Shown here piece by piece: positions 1-11,497 of a DNA stretch of 64,000 bases. Under the pieces are notes generated by a model. It saw only the letters and a list, made by a program, of their open reading frames with translations. It was not told where the DNA came from and made no database searches. The stretch is from NCBI GenBank assembly GCA_040954595.2, contig CM082590.2, positions 5,890,001 through 5,954,000 on the forward strand, written 5' to 3'. Each line of letters begins with the position of its first letter. Position 1 is the first letter of the stretch. This stretch comes from Balanoglossus misakiensis (lineage: Eukaryota; Hemichordata). The translations under genes and the position numbers were made by a program.

Positions 1-903
1 GCGGACTTCCGGCGTCTTTGCCGCCCAGGGTAATCTCCACCGTTGTCGTGTACTTGGAACATTTCCTGGTGGCTCCGGGAGACGTGGATCCCAACGACTG
101 TCGGCTGCCGGTTGGCGGCAAACCACTGCGGCTCTGACCGTTCCCGGACCGCGGTCCTCCGTTCTCGCTGCAGGTTTTCTTGGCGGCCATCTTGGAGTGC
201 CTCCGGGCGCGGTCCTCGGCCGGACTGGCGACTTCGCCGTCCTTCTTGCCGGCCGAGGGACCGACCTGGAACATGGCGCTCTCCGCCGACCTGTTGCCGG
301 TTCTCTGTGCACACACCACGCTTCCATTGTGGTTGATCTCCGCATCGTTCGTGTCGCGGCGAATCTCATTATCGGTCGGGCACTTTGGCGCCCTCTGAAC
401 CTCGTTGCCAGTTCCACATTTGACCCTCTCCGCACACTCTGTGTCATCATCATCATCATCAGACTCGTCCGCATACTTGAAATTCAATTTCTTCTCCCAA
501 TCCGTCTTCTCCGACCGACAGTCATCATTCCCGTCCTCCTCCTCCTCCTCCTCCTCCTCCTCATACGTCAACTCCCACTCTTTCATTCCGTTCTCCTCGT
601 GGTCACAGCACATCAATCTCCACTCCTTCTCCCCAAATTTTTCCATGGTGTACTTGTCGTTCACACAGTCGTCAACAACGTGCGTTTGTTCCTGTCGTCG
701 AAACTGCCTCGCTAGATGTTCATTGTAGTCCACGATGGACGAAAACTCTTCCCCGAACAGTTCCTTTGGCGATTTCATACACAGGTTCTCATCCAAAAGT
801 TTATTATTATTCTCTTGATTGGCTGCAGATCTGCTGCTATCTATATCTACAGAATCATCTAACACTGGTCTTGCTCTGTCTTCCATTCTGAAGTAACTTA
901 CAT
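1..903 (-). CDS. Unidentified acidic protein, 5' coding exon, incomplete
   Basis: An open frame of 295 codons runs on the minus strand from ATG at 886-884 to the window edge without a stop. A good splice acceptor (pyrimidine-rich tract then ACAG) ends at 904, so the exon starts at 903. The frame is also open from 903 to the ATG, so 886 may be the start codon after a non-coding 5' exon or an internal Met. The N-terminal third contains LFGEEFSSIVDYNEHLARQF, then a cysteine pair (MCCDHEE), a run of eight Glu, a run of six Asp, and a basic, Ser/Gly/Pro-rich, probably disordered C-terminal part (KKTCSENGGPRSGNG). The (CTC)n run at 538-562 and the (CAT)n run at 448-462 are coding repeats for Glu and Asp. 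I do not recognise the family. The composition suggests a soluble, disordered regulatory or nuclear protein; that is inference. Real coding sequence is likely because the frame is long, acidic and follows an acceptor. Confidence 0.72.
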
Positions 904-1005
904 CTGTCAAAACAACGAAAGAAAAATAAGGACCATCAGTGTACACGTCCATGCTGTGATGGATAATACATGATGACATACAAGTTGACATTGGCATTGA
1001 AAGGG

Positions 1006-1295
1006 TTAAAGGGACAAAGTCTCTTTCTCACTGCATTTTTTCCAGTAATTATGTTTGATACAAGACACCGTTTATCTTATTCTACATGTGGACATACAGT
1101 GAATCAACGTTCAACATCACACAACTTCCATCCGGTTTGTAGGATATGAGAGTAAAAATCCTGCCAAAATGAATTAATGGTAAAGGTCGATTAATTATTT
1201 CGGCGAGTTTTTCACTCTTAAGTCTACAAGTCTACAATCTGATCTGAGAGGCTTCAAAACCGTCTTAATAGTGTGTGTGTGACACCCATAAGACG
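1006..1295. mobile_element. Truncated MITE A plus a fragment of element D
   Basis: The left end of family A (TTAAAGGGACAAAGTCTC) begins at 1004-1006 and runs through the first arm and loop to about 1232. It breaks into a family D fragment (TCTGATCTGAGAGGCTTC, then CCGTCTTAATAGTGTG) that continues to about 1290. The right arm of A is missing its terminal half. Confidence 0.7.
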
Positions 1296-1520
1296 TGAGA
1301 CCTTTAAAAAAAAAACGGAGACAATGGGACGCCAATAGAAGAGGATAGCTTGTTTGAATGCCACAATACAAGTGACAACGGCTATTGACGCGAACACAAC
1401 CCGAGTTACGCAACAACGTTTGGTGACAATAACGAAGACAGCAAGCTCTCCGGTTTGTACAAAAACACAAATCAATAAAATCTACCCTGGCGAGTTTAGC
1501 CTTGGAGCAAGTCAGTTTCG

Positions 1521-1862
1521 TTAAAGGGACTAAGTCTCTCTCTATAGCTGTGCTTTTTCCATGAATTATGTTTAATACAAGACACCGTTTTTGTTATTCT
1601 ATCTACATGTGGATATATAGTGAATCAACGTTCAACCACACACAACTTCCATCCCGTTTGTAGGATATGAGAATAGAATCTCGCCCAAAATTCATTTTGG
1701 CGAGTTAATCACTCTCATATCATACAAGCGGGATGGAAGTTGTGTGTGGTTGAACGTTGATTCACTACATATCCACATGTAGAATAATAATTAATATAAA
1801 CAGTGTCTTGTATCAAACATAATTAATGGAAAAAGGGTGTGAGAGAGACTTTGTCCCTTTAA
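1521..1862. mobile_element. MITE A, full length (palindromic, TTAA-flanked)
   Basis: Typical copy of the most abundant repeat here: TTAA, AGGGACTAAGTCTCTC, a roughly 165-bp arm, a short loop, the inverted arm, GACTTTGTCCCT, TTAA. The arms pair along nearly their whole length (for example CACAACTTCCATCCCG against CGGGATGGAAGTTGTG). It has no coding capacity. The short ORFs over such copies are artefacts. Confidence 0.9.
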
Positions 1863-2106
1863 TGCAAAACATGCAAATTCATTGATAATTCTAATTTGCA
1901 ATTCTCCTAAATATTGCCTAGAGACAGACAGAGGAACGAAAGTGAAAGAGAAATTTAATAAGTTTCTTTTACAAATATTTGATATTGAAGATGTCCTTCT
2001 TGTACAAATTGCGTATGTGCGATACCTTGACCAGCTGCTACATGTAGTTCCTTTCATTTACTTGTTACAATACATTGTACAATCAAAATAACTGACATGT
2101 AATGAT
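1863..2106. other. No recognisable gene
   Basis: AT-rich DNA. The small ORF across it shows no domain or splice context, and I see no repeat shared with the rest of the window. Confidence 0.5.
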
Positions 2107-2228
2107 ACATTAACCCTTTCACCACTATGGTTCAGTCATTTTTTTTTAATGGGAAGGCAAGAATTTTTTTTTTTTTTTTTTGAGGGGGGGGGGGGGGGGG
2201 GGGGGGGGGTCCATTCTGTGACAACATT
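2107..2228. mobile_element. Fragment of short element C with poly-G tract
   Basis: Begins TTAACCCTTTCACCACTATG, matching the end of the intact 93-bp element C at 23067. It contains long T and G homopolymers (poly-G at about 2185-2209) that would be unreliable in assembly. Confidence 0.55.
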
Positions 2229-2532
2229 TTAACCCTAACGCTGCCAAATCAATTGAAACAGGTTTGATTTCCAGGGTGCCTAGAATCCTGGCTCCCAGAC
2301 TGCCAAGTGTGTGTTATTCAGTAGGTTCTATACAAGACCCTCAGACCAATACAGTGCAAACCAGTGTGATTTGGTCCATTTTATGGGGGGCTCAGACTGC
2401 CAAGTGTGTCTAAGTACATATGAGAGCCATGTCAAGACAGTCAAAATACGTTTAAGAAGAAAAAGTGGCAAATACGTATTTTAGGGACTTGACACTTTAA
2501 ACAGGTATGACACCCAGTAGCATTAGGGTTAA
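2229..2532 (+). mobile_element. MITE B, intact (TTAA, CCCTAA ends)
   Basis: About 300 bp with ends CCCTAACGCTG and AGCATTAGGG as short inverted repeats, each abutting TTAA (2229-2232 and 2529-2532). CCCT-type termini with TTAA target duplication are typical of piggyBac-type elements, so this is the best superfamily candidate among the MITEs here. There is no ORF. Confidence 0.8.
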
Positions 2533-2750
2533 CCCTTTTACCACTAGGGTCTAGTCTAAATCCATTTTTTTTTCTATGGGAAGGATGTACCTCAGAATAT
2601 TTTATTCATTTTTTTTTTTTTAAATTATTATTATTATTATTTTTTTTTTTGGGGGGGGGGGGGTGAGTGACAACATTTTCGGGCACTGATCCAACTCACC
2701 ATAGGAAAAAAATGGACTGAACCATGGGGTGGAACAAGGGCTAAGGCCTA
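2529..2750. mobile_element. Degenerate element C sharing a TTAA with MITE B
   Basis: Starts at the TTAA that also closes the preceding MITE B (GGGTTAACCCTTTTACC). It carries T and G homopolymers and ends near GGTGGAACAAGGGCTAAGG. The right terminus is eroded. Confidence 0.5.
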
Positions 2751-2944
2751 TATAGACAATAGACACATGTACTTGCACATGTATGCATGCCTAAACATTG
2801 AGCCAGCATTACACAACAATTGACAACAATAGGTTACGAGTGGTCTTGGCGATAACAACTGCAGCCACAACATTTCTGATGCTACATGTAACAATGACAT
2901 CTGTGCAGAAAGACAACACAACAGGATTTTTCCACTTAGGCCAA

Positions 2945-3215
2945 AATAAAAAAATATGTGCTGTTCCGATAACCCGACCTACCCTAATTTTCACCCGCCG
3001 ACCCCAAAAATTTTAAGGTCTTCTTAAACCCAGTAGTAAAAATAACAATGTCAAATATAAAAAAAATTATGACAATTGCGAGAATCACGCAAGATCTGTG
3101 ACATTCTTCTACACTACGGCGGCCAAAGATACAAAAAAAAAATTGCAAAATAAAGAGAAGTCCGTAACTACCCTATTTTCAGAAACCATGTAATCAGAAC
3201 AGCACATATTATTTT
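2945..3215. mobile_element. Repeat U (TIR-bearing, non-coding)
   Basis: Bounded by ATATGTGCTGTTCCGAT and ATGTAATCAGAACAGCACATAT in inverted orientation. Related copies are at 41190-41475 (opposite orientation) and 61830-62055. Only broken short ORFs are present. Confidence 0.6.
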
Positions 3216-3490
3216 TTTAGCTGATTTTATAGTGAGATCTCATGAGACTTGGTAGATTACCATAGCAACAGGTTGCTAGCCTAGTAATACAAATCAAGTT
3301 TTGCATGAAACTAAAACATGGGTTAACACTGTTCATCCAAAGAATTTCTGAAAGTATGAACTAATTTGCATAATAATAGAAGCAATTGCTATGATAATGT
3401 GTCACTGTTGTTTTCTTCAAATTAAAAAATATCACTGGATAAACAGGGTTTTGTGGATTTCAGAAAATGGTCTACTATTCAACTTTTGAA
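3216..3490. other. No recognisable feature
   Basis: AT-rich sequence with no repeat partner or coding signal that I can see. Confidence 0.45.
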
Positions 3491-3494
3491 TTTA

Positions 3495-3835
3495 AAGCCT
3501 CCAGAGCTGCCACTATTTGCATTATTTTCATGATTTTATTTTTCCAACTTAAATTGGTCCATATAAATAAGCTTACTGATAGGTATACATGAACACCTTA
3601 TCGATGCCCGATTGTGACTGTATGTTGCAATTTGAACACAATATTAAATGGGTGCCGCACCAATTTATCAGCCTCCATACAAACAGTACACAGCTATCGT
3701 GGTGTGTGTCGCCAAGAGATGACAGACTGATGCAAATAATATGGCTTAATGGTGAGGATTTTAGGGGAAGTGAATTTGAAGTATTATTGTGGGAAAAAAT
3801 ATGTGAAATTTGGCAGCTCTAGAGGATTTAAATTT
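3495..3835. mobile_element. Repeat J (TIR: AAAGCCTC[CT]AGAGCTGCCA)
   Basis: Ends read AAAGCCTCCAGAGCTGCCAC at about 3494 and GGCAGCTCTAGAGGATTTAAA near 3830, an inverted pair. The interior includes GATGCCCGATTGTGACTGTATG. Other copies are at 39826-40190, a partial one at 56452-56585, and a triplicated fragment at 16151-16480. Confidence 0.65.
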
Positions 3836-4089
3836 CATGACAGGAATATTTCTGCAACCAGCAGATTTGTTTGCATTGTGGCCGGTCCTACCCTCTCAAA
3901 TCAGCTATTTTCCACCCGACTTGCACAACACAAAGTGAGCTGAGTTCAAAGGTCAAATTCCGAGGAATCTCGTCCCTTCATAACTGTGGCATACCACTGC
4001 ACTACCTGTGTCTGGTCTGACCATGATGTCAACACTCAGGAATTCATTTTTCAACAAGGGGCCCTTGTTCACACTCAACATGGCTAGGT

Positions 4090-4286
4090 TACTGTAAAAC
4101 ACTCTATTTTCGCGAGCAATAAATTTTCGCCTAATACGCGAGAGCCAATATAGCGTGAAAATAAAAAGTCGCGTAATTTTTTTGTTGAAGATAACGATGC
4201 AGTGAATGAAATAAGAAAACGCAAAAATTAATTCATGCGAAACAGTGGCCTCACTCGATATCATGAAAATAAAGTGTTTTACAGTA
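4090..4286. mobile_element. MITE H (TA-flanked, TIR CTGTAAAAC..TTTTCGCG)
   Basis: Begins TACTGTAAAACACTCTATTT and ends AAATAAAGTGTTTTACAGTA, so TA abuts inverted termini. The interior is rich in TTTTCGCG-type motifs. Related copies are at 16585, 17883, 46434 and 55211. TA target use suggests a Tc1/mariner-type partner (inference). Confidence 0.7.
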
Positions 4287-4354
4287 TTATGACCTGTCTT
4301 CACCTAGCATATCCAGGTCACTGAATGTGAAAATTTTTAGTTTTGCTACCAGTA

Positions 4355-4595
4355 CACTTCCATCCCACTTGTAGACATGAGAGTGAAAAAACTCACCAAA
4401 ATGAATAATCGGTCTCTACCATTTATTCATTTTGGGCGAGTTTTCACTCTCATATAATATAAGTGGGATGGAAGTTGTGTGTGGTTGAACTTTCATTCCC
4501 TACATATACACATGTACATCAACATAAATGGTGTCTTGTATCAAACATAAATTAATGGAAAAAGGGGCAGCGAGAGAGAGACTTTGTCCCTTTAA
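4355..4595. mobile_element. MITE A, left end missing
   Basis: Starts inside the first arm (CACTTCCATCCCACTTG) and is complete to the right terminus GACTTTGTCCCT followed by TTAA at 4592-4595. Confidence 0.8.
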
Positions 4596-4828
4596 TCCTG
4601 TTGGCTGAAATACATCAGTGCAATTTACTAAGTACAAGTTGGCACCTATACACTGCAGAGTAGAATTTTCTTTCATGCACTACCACCAGTAGAACTACAA
4701 GTCCATCAAAAGATAACAATACTCTAATGGGTATACGTAATTTGGCCAGGTAGCTGCTACCGAAATCTGCCACCCACTGAATTAAAGGCTCCCAACCACT
4801 ACAAGACACTCAATGCATAACACCGGGA

Positions 4829-5244
4829 CATTAGGATGTACGCGCAGAACATAAACCGGAAAACTGCACGCACCCGTCTTTTCCCATAGGATTACATTGA
4901 AAATTGCTAGAAAACAAACTTCTACTATTGTCATTTTCACGAAATTTTACACGTAGCTCAGTCCAGCAAATATAAATTCATTGGTCAAATAAAATATAGG
5001 GGTCACCGTGCTCTATTTTGAGATAAATTGCGTCAAAAATTTTGCCCATAGACAAACCATTGGTGAAAAATGCTGAGTCAGCAGTTTTCTTCTATTATCG
5101 ACCAAATTCAAGGCTCTGTATTTCAAAAACAAGCGCGGTGACCCCTATATTTTATTACGGATTTTCATTATACATACAAAGGAGAATCCAAAAATCCACA
5201 ATTAAAAAAAATGACTTTCAATTTTACTGAACGTACATCCTTAA
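4829..5244 (+). mobile_element. MITE F, near full length
   Basis: About 415 bp with termini AGGATGTACGCGCAG and CTGAACGTACATCCT as inverted repeats; the right end abuts TTAA (5241-5244), the left has decayed to TTAG. Other copies: 12153 (left-truncated), 36134 (inverted), 57535, and a possible fragment at 63770. The 62-aa ORF inside it recurs in other copies and is a repeat artefact. Confidence 0.75.
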
Positions 5245-5573
5245 CACACACATCTACAGAGATCTTGAAGACCTTTGATATTCATAAAAGACCACAACAT
5301 CCTTCTTGGCATTTACAAAGTATACCCTTGTGGTCAATCAGGGATTAGCTGACAATGGACCATTTTTTACACAACAGTGTACAATTCAGTCTATGAAACT
5401 TTTTATCATCCTATCATTGTGTTGTACACAGACTTGTGTCAATAACCTCTAAACGTTTGATCGGACAGAACATGTTGGCTACACTTCACATTGTATAATC
5501 TCTTGACTACTAATAGTAGTACTAACCATGTTATTATAGTACAGGTAATGTGTGCTCTCTATTTTATAATATA

Positions 5574-6075
5574 CCAGGTTCACACACAGAAAAAATTGAG
5601 ACACTATTTGCCTATGATGAACACAGAGCATTAATCCTTAGAGTCGCCTAGTGTCCACACTCACAAAGTTTATGTATAGGCGCGGAGGCTCGGCCCCATA
5701 GACAATGGGTTGCGGAGAGGTGTTAATCCTTACACTGGCTCAGGTCTGGCTGGCAGAGCTGTCTCTGATCTGAGACGTTTCAGAGACACTATTTGCCTAT
5801 GGTAAACACAGAGCATTAATCGTTTGAGTCGCGTTGTGTCCACACACACAAAGTTTATGTATAGGCGCTGAGGCTCGGCCCCATAGACAATAGGTTGCGG
5901 AGGGATGTTAATCCTTACACCGACTCAGGTCTGGCTGGAAAAGCCATCTCAAATCTGAGACGTTTCAGGACCACTATACACAGTCCACACGTGTTTCTTT
6001 AAGACGGTATCTGATCTGAGACGCTTCAGAACCGTCTTAATGGTGTGTGTGTGTGACCCCTATAATAGACATGTA
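5574..6075. mobile_element. Element D with internal duplication
   Basis: Starts CCAGGTTCACACACAG. It contains two tandem versions of the segment from GACACTATTTGCCTATG through GGTTGCGGAG, then GACGCTTCAGAACCGTCTTA. The copy at 61023-61353 is a simple, complete version with both termini, so this copy has an internal tandem duplication of roughly 200 bp. Confidence 0.7.
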
Positions 6076-6373
6076 CTTGTAACTGAAAATATCAATTTGG
6101 AAGGACAGGGATTTAACAATTGACATCCAGAGCTTCATGCAGGATGATACAGTCAAACCTGTCTATAGTGGCCAGTCAAGGGACTTTCCTAAACTGTGCA
6201 GAATTCAAGATATATTTCCAATGTCTAAACCAACCTTTTTTCATGGGAAGTTTTGTAACTTCCTGTGTTTTTACACTTCCTATTTCATTTATTCAACCAG
6301 GTTTACAATATACAACATCCTGTCAAATCAACAGGAACTGTCATATCGATAATGTCTAAATTATTTCATAATT

Positions 6374-6846
6374 TTAAAGGGACAAAATCTCTTCCTCACT
6401 GCCCCTTTTCAATTAATTATGTTTGATACAAGACACCGTTTATGTTATTCTACATGTGGATATATAGTTAATCAACGTTCGACCACACACAACTTCCATC
6501 CTGTTTGTAGGATATGAGAGCAAAAATCTCGCCAAAATTAATAAATGGTAAAGACCAAATATTTCATTTTTCACTCTTGTGTCTACAAAAGGGATGGAAG
6601 CTGTGTGTGGTTGAATGTTGATTCACTATATATCCACACGTAGAATAACATAAACGGTGTCTTGTATCAAACATAATTAATGGAAAAAGGGCAGCGAGAG
6701 AGAGAGATTTTGTCCTGTCAGGTGTGTGTGGTCGAACCTTGATTCACTATATATCCACATTCAGAATAACAATTACATAAATGGTGTCTTGTATCAAACA
6801 TAATTAATGGAAAAAGGGCAGCAAGAGAGAGACTTTGTCCCTGTAA
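6374..6846. mobile_element. MITE A partial dimer
   Basis: One full copy runs from TTAA at 6374 to about 6717, where TTTTGTCCTG passes directly into TCAGGTGTGTGTGGTC and a second right-hand segment ending GTCCCTGTAA near 6845. This resembles the CCTGGGAGGTGTGTG junction of the arrays at 22352 and 36886. Confidence 0.8.
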
Positions 6847-7219
6847 CAGGCTGAGGCAAATTTCTAATTATAAGCTACCTTCCTGAAATTTATTTACACA
6901 ATGTACACTAAACACCAACAGTGTTCTGACAACAGAAGTCTAAAGAGGTGTCAATGTATACATGTACACAAACAGCCGTTCATATCTGTTACTATATCTA
7001 CTGTTCATGTTTGCTATAGAGAAATAACCTATGCAGCCAACAAATTTGCTGTACATTTCCTTATAAATTATCAGATATTAACACTGGCTGGGAAATCTAG
7101 TTTAGAGCCAGGGTAATATCACGTTATACATGTACAGTTGTTTATCAACTTAAAATTTAAATAATAAAAAGTTAAAGGTCCACTATTTGTAAATTGCATT
7201 GGTTTTTTCCAGTATTTTT

Positions 7220-7524
7220 TACCCTAATGCTGCCAAGTTGGTTGAAACTGGTTTGATTTCCAGGGTGCCTAGAATCCTGGCTCCCAGGCCTGTTAGACTG
7301 CCAAGTGTGTGTTATTCAGTAGGGCCTATACAAGACCCTCAGACCAATACAGCGCAAACCAGTACAATTTGGTACATTTTACAGGGGGCTCAGATTGCCA
7401 TGTGTGTCTAAGTACGTATGAGAGCCATGTCAAGACAGTCAAAATATGTTTTAGAAGAAAAAGTGGCAAATGCGTATTTTAAGGGACTTGACACTCTAAA
7501 CAGGTATGACACCCAGTAGCATTA
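7220..7524 (+). mobile_element. MITE B, slightly decayed ends
   Basis: Same interior as the copy at 2229 (GCCAAGTTGGTTGAAACTGG, CTAGAATCCTGGCTCCCAGG). Terminal TTAA is mutated on the left (TTTTTTACCCTAATGC) and the right end reads AGCATTACAGG. Confidence 0.75.
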
Positions 7525-9510
7525 CAGGAAACAGTCAGCTGACCCCTGAAATCTCAACTGGATGTTTGACCAGGGGTAGGTACCATCATGTCTTTTGTTT
7601 TAAATTTGGAAAAAATCCAAGTCAAACAAAGCATTTAAATTCAAAATCTTACGGCGCTGCGTCGGTTATGAGCATGGATACATGACTCGAGAAACCATTC
7701 TCAGGTCCAGGGTTAGAAAAATTGTAAAATTTACGAAAACACGGTTACTGTGACGAAAACAATGTCTGTAATGTATGTAGTTTATGTTATACAAAGTTTA
7801 CAAATTATTTTGTCTAGAAATCGAAGATACCGTCGATTGATATCAATTTCTGAAGACAGTTTGAATGTTGCAATGATTGCTCAGGCATTTAAAAAGACCC
7901 TTTCGAGTTTCAAGTCTAAACATGACTGGTGCCAAAGCCCACATAAATTATACACAAGGTGAAAATCGCCTAATCTACAATCTGGAAAATATTGTTCAGA
8001 CTTTTTGGATGAAACACGGACTGGTTTGTTAAAAAGCGCCCAATGTAGGCGTACTGTACACAGCTAATTACTATATCCAATGGATTTCAACGAAACACGA
8101 CCGTTTCCGCCGAAGAAATATAGACAGAGAATGCCATTGACATGATGATTCATTCAGCATACGATGACATCATCGGCTAGCCTCAAAATAAACCGACTAT
8201 TTTTCCAGTCCACCTCGGGCGGTTTTAACATCAGCTGACGCTAAAACCACTCGATGGATTGCTCCAAGTTTTCCAGAAAATGACGCCAGTGAACGAACGA
8301 TAACTGCAGTTAGATTTACTGGGGTGACATTGTTGTATGCACATGAAAAATAATGGAAAACTCGATATGGAAATGAGTCTGGCCTGGCGACACCCAAAAT
8401 CTACATACATACATGTACACTGTACGCGTTTTCCATGTAACCAGATTGCTGTGCATTGTGTATCGTTCATCGGCTTTTTCAGGTAATCTGACGTACAATT
8501 TGAGACATGAGGGAGAAAAGTAAAAATCTGGCACACCCAGAGTGTTGTCACCCAAACCTTGGACTCGTGTTTCAAATAAAATACAGACACTAACATGGGT
8601 AGCCATTAAAACCGGCATCGTTGTAACTTGTAAATCATATGTGCAAGAAAAGTGGGTGGTAAGATCGCGTTGTAGCCGCGGAATTTCACGATTATTTCGG
8701 TCGATTTCGAGTAATTTTAGCAGATGTTAGTTTTAAATGGTTTGTTACTTTGTAAGTAAAGCCACAGCCTCGTTAGATGACAACAATGGAACCACTGGAA
8801 TTTCAGCCGGTACGTACACGATCAACTGTCAAACTTTGAATACATAATGCAAGTCGGAGCTTAAAAAGACGATTTAGACCGCGCGAATGGCATTAACACG
8901 ATATAAATATACATCAAGAATCGCTACGACAAGGAATTCTGTACTCACAGTTGTTGGACCACGAACTGGATGAAACACGAAGTCGAAATTCCTCAGGACG
9001 ATGTACTTCCTTTGGAGCATAATGACCAGGGTGACCTTTGACCCATGCCGTCATTTCCGAACATGACCGAAAATGGACGAAGGTATTCATCGGCTGCAAA
9101 GTGGGCGTGGCCCTTAGCAGCCGAACAGCGCGGCCGCACCTATAGCGACCCAGGAATGACCCCAAGCAGAAAAGTGTGTCTAAAAACAGACTTATGTTTT
9201 TCTCAGTATTAAAGGTGACATGTACTTTGAAAGTTACACGTTTCAATTATTCCATCCTGTAAGAACTGAGATTTGCAATTCAGTCATGTGGACATCGTTG
9301 GGTTGTAGTACAATTTACATTCTTAAAAATCTGTTTTGGTTTGTAGATCAGTCCCTCGGAGCAAGGTCAAGGTCCCTCGGAGCAAGGTCAAGGTGTCGGT
9401 TGTTTTACCTTGACCAGATTTACATCGATCTGCATGCCTATTTGTTTATTAATATATTATTTACCTAACCCCAACGGCCCAAAACAAGATAGATCTATAA
9501 ATCAGTGTCT
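7525..9510. other. No supported gene; CpG-richer stretch at about 8640-9150
   Basis: I see no repeat family and no convincing coding frame. The 8640-9150 part has more CpG (TTGTAGCCGCGGAATTTC, GAACAGCGCGGCCGCACC) than its surroundings and lies upstream, on the minus strand, of the acidic-protein exon. It could hold a promoter or 5' exon of that gene; this is speculative. A short direct duplication (CCCTCGGAGCAAGGTCAAGG) sits at about 9352-9393. Confidence 0.35.
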
Positions 9511-9514
9511 CTCT

Positions 9515-9600
9515 CACCTTCTCTCTCTCTCTCTCTCTCTCTCCCTCTCAATCTCTCCTCTCTCAATCTCTCTCCACCTCAACACACACACAGTATATAT
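9515..9600. repeat. CT-rich microsatellite
   Basis: (CT)n with interruptions, then ACACACAC. The overlapping Ser/Leu-rich ORFs are shadows of the repeat. Confidence 0.85.
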
Positions 9601-10339
9601 TCAAATTATCGCTATTCACTGGGTCCTCAATATTACATCAAATGGGTTTACTCTGTACATACACTTGAAGACCATATACGTCTACATAGAAAAGCATCAA
9701 GTAGCTATTTGCCAGCATACCACCACATTCTCACAAAAATCTACCTTGAATATAGTAGCATATCGCTCCCAGTTTACATTGAGTTTAGGGCAGTATTTAA
9801 AAAACAAAAATTAGGGCAAAGGTGTAAAGGATAGGAATTTGTGGAGAGAGGGTGGGGTCCTTTTTTGTAAACTCATGTTTTCGTTTTTTAACATGTAGAA
9901 CCATGTTGCTGACAATTAATTTGCCTGTATGATCATAAAGAAGTATAATTCTGGGACCGTTGGAGAAATGAGCGCCCTCAAAGGTAATAAACTGGGAGGA
10001 TTTTCTTTTCTAAGGTTTTAATTATGTATAAACTGTGTTTTCTTGTGCATTGATATCTCTATTGCTTATTTTCTATGGACTGTTATAAAAATAAAATATT
10101 CACAATGGCTTTACAAGCCATGTAAATGCTTTATATTTGACCTCCGAACATTACAATATGAATGAATATGATAGCAAATATTTACTGGTATATCAAAGTA
10201 TTAACAAGTATACCAGTATAGTACTGATTAATTACAGAAATGATTTCTATGCAATGCAATTATGTTTATTTCTCAGGTCCTTGGTGTGTGAGATTATATT
10301 TCTCACACGGCCACAAATTAGCCAAATCCGTTAAAAAAA
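9601..10339. other. No recognisable feature
   Basis: AT-rich DNA. Two small ORFs lack splice context, domains or composition bias of real coding sequence. Confidence 0.45.
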
Positions 10340-10560
10340 CATTGAATAAATGACTCTGGAACTGTCGTCCGAGCGCATTGTAGTCTCTCTCCCTATAATA
10401 CACATCGCGCCATAGGATAACATTTAGTGCGCGTTTGCAAAAGAACGCTTTGTCAACCAATCAGCGCTTGCGTCATACAGCTTTCGATTCAGTGAGAGTG
10501 TGGGATTGATTTGTTCTCACACTCTGATCCCACACTCTCAGCGTGCCAGGAGTGTGATAA
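10340..10560. repeat. Repeat T with hairpin end
   Basis: Shares GGAACTGTCGTC, AATACACATCGCGCCATAGG and TTTCGATTCAGTGAGAGTG with 62960-63120. Positions 10490-10545 form a hairpin: GAGAGTGTGGGATTGAT pairs with ATCCCACACTCTC. Confidence 0.6.
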
Positions 10561-10571
10561 ATGAAAATGTG

Positions 10572-10632
10572 TTTAGTATAGACAGGTTGTCAAATTAGAC
10601 AGGGTTGGGTTCAGACAGATTTTACTGTAGTT
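10572..10632. mobile_element. Fragment of MITE R
   Basis: GACAGGGTTGGGTTCAGACA and GATTTTACTGTA match the right end of the fuller copy at 48168-48350. Confidence 0.5.
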
Positions 10633-10756
10633 GAATAACAGGATCTCCAACACACAGCAGACACGCAAGTTTAGCAACAAAATTCATCTGTATTTATTTC
10701 CCAAAAATGTCACAATCAAACCAAATTTTACTTTTCTACGTGTACTTGGTGTCAAC

Positions 10757-10999
10757 TTAAAGGGAAGGGGTCATCGCGCCGCGTGGGTGTCCCCCTTGAT
10801 GAGAATATGTCCTCCCATACTAGCACAAACCTCACTGCAGTCGCCACGACCTACTAGGATCTTCAGTTGCTGTCATGCCGAGTCTATGTTACAATTGGCT
10901 GCTTCGATCATTCTAAGAATGATCTTATTTGAGGGATTTGTTGATGAATTGCAGTATTTGTAAACAAACAAACGTGGCGCGATGACCCCTTCACTTTAA
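10757..10999 (+). mobile_element. MITE E, intact, TTAA-flanked
   Basis: TTAA then AGGGAAGGGGTCATCGCG at the left; CGACCCCTTCACT-type end then TTAA at the right (10996-10999). Inverted termini of about 25 bp. The same family forms the 132-bp tandem array at 41810-42557. Confidence 0.8.
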
Positions 11000-11019
11000 G
11001 ACATACACATCAATCAGCT

Positions 11020-11370
11020 CTGAATTTGACAATAGGTTTTTACTTCATGCTAGGGAGTCAAATCAAATTATAATTGCATTGTGGGTAAAAAGGTCAAAAA
11101 CTCAATGTAGTAAAATCCTGAAGAAATTATATTTCACTCGGTATCATTAATTTATCTCTGTATGTCTTTTACACTGTACACAGAATTTGTTCAACTTCAT
11201 TCATTTTTTAAATGTTGTATGACATTTCAGTATGAAATGGATTATGCTTATTTAACATCTAAATTCCCATTCCTTAAACATGGCAATAATCGGCCATCTT
11301 GAAATTCTGTCGATCACAAGATTTTTATCATGCGCCTAGGTAGCACAAACCTATTTAAGGTTGTGAGAAT
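11020..11370 (+). mobile_element. Repeat V, fullest copy
   Basis: Includes CATTCCTTAAACATGGCAAT, CGGCCATCTTGAAATTCTGT and ACCTATTTAAGGTTGTGAG. Partial copies are at 13135-13258 (opposite orientation) and 21531-21890. The latter two carry the inverted PDIA5 exon duplication. Confidence 0.6.
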
Positions 11371-11491
11371 TTAGAAAGCTTACTTTGCCGTTAGCAAAAC
11401 AATTTATTTGAAGTCATCACACAAAATCATTTGCACTCAATAATCAGAAAATAACAGATACAAAATTGTGCAGTTACTACATTTGATTCAA

Positions 11492-11497
11492 TTTATT
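11492..11497 (-). promoter_or_regulatory. Candidate poly(A) signal for the PDIA5-like gene
   Basis: AATAAA on the minus strand, about 385 nt after the TGA at 11881. Another AATAAA lies at 11403-11408. This is the nearest match, not a demonstrated site. Confidence 0.3.

Noticed and set aside
8231-8618. Overlapping 121- and 100-aa minus-strand frames
   Set aside because: Neither frame shows a recognisable motif, acceptor or donor in phase; treated as random open frames.
9505-9834. Ser/Leu-rich frames near 9.5 kb
   Set aside because: Driven by the CT microsatellite; no splice sites or domain.
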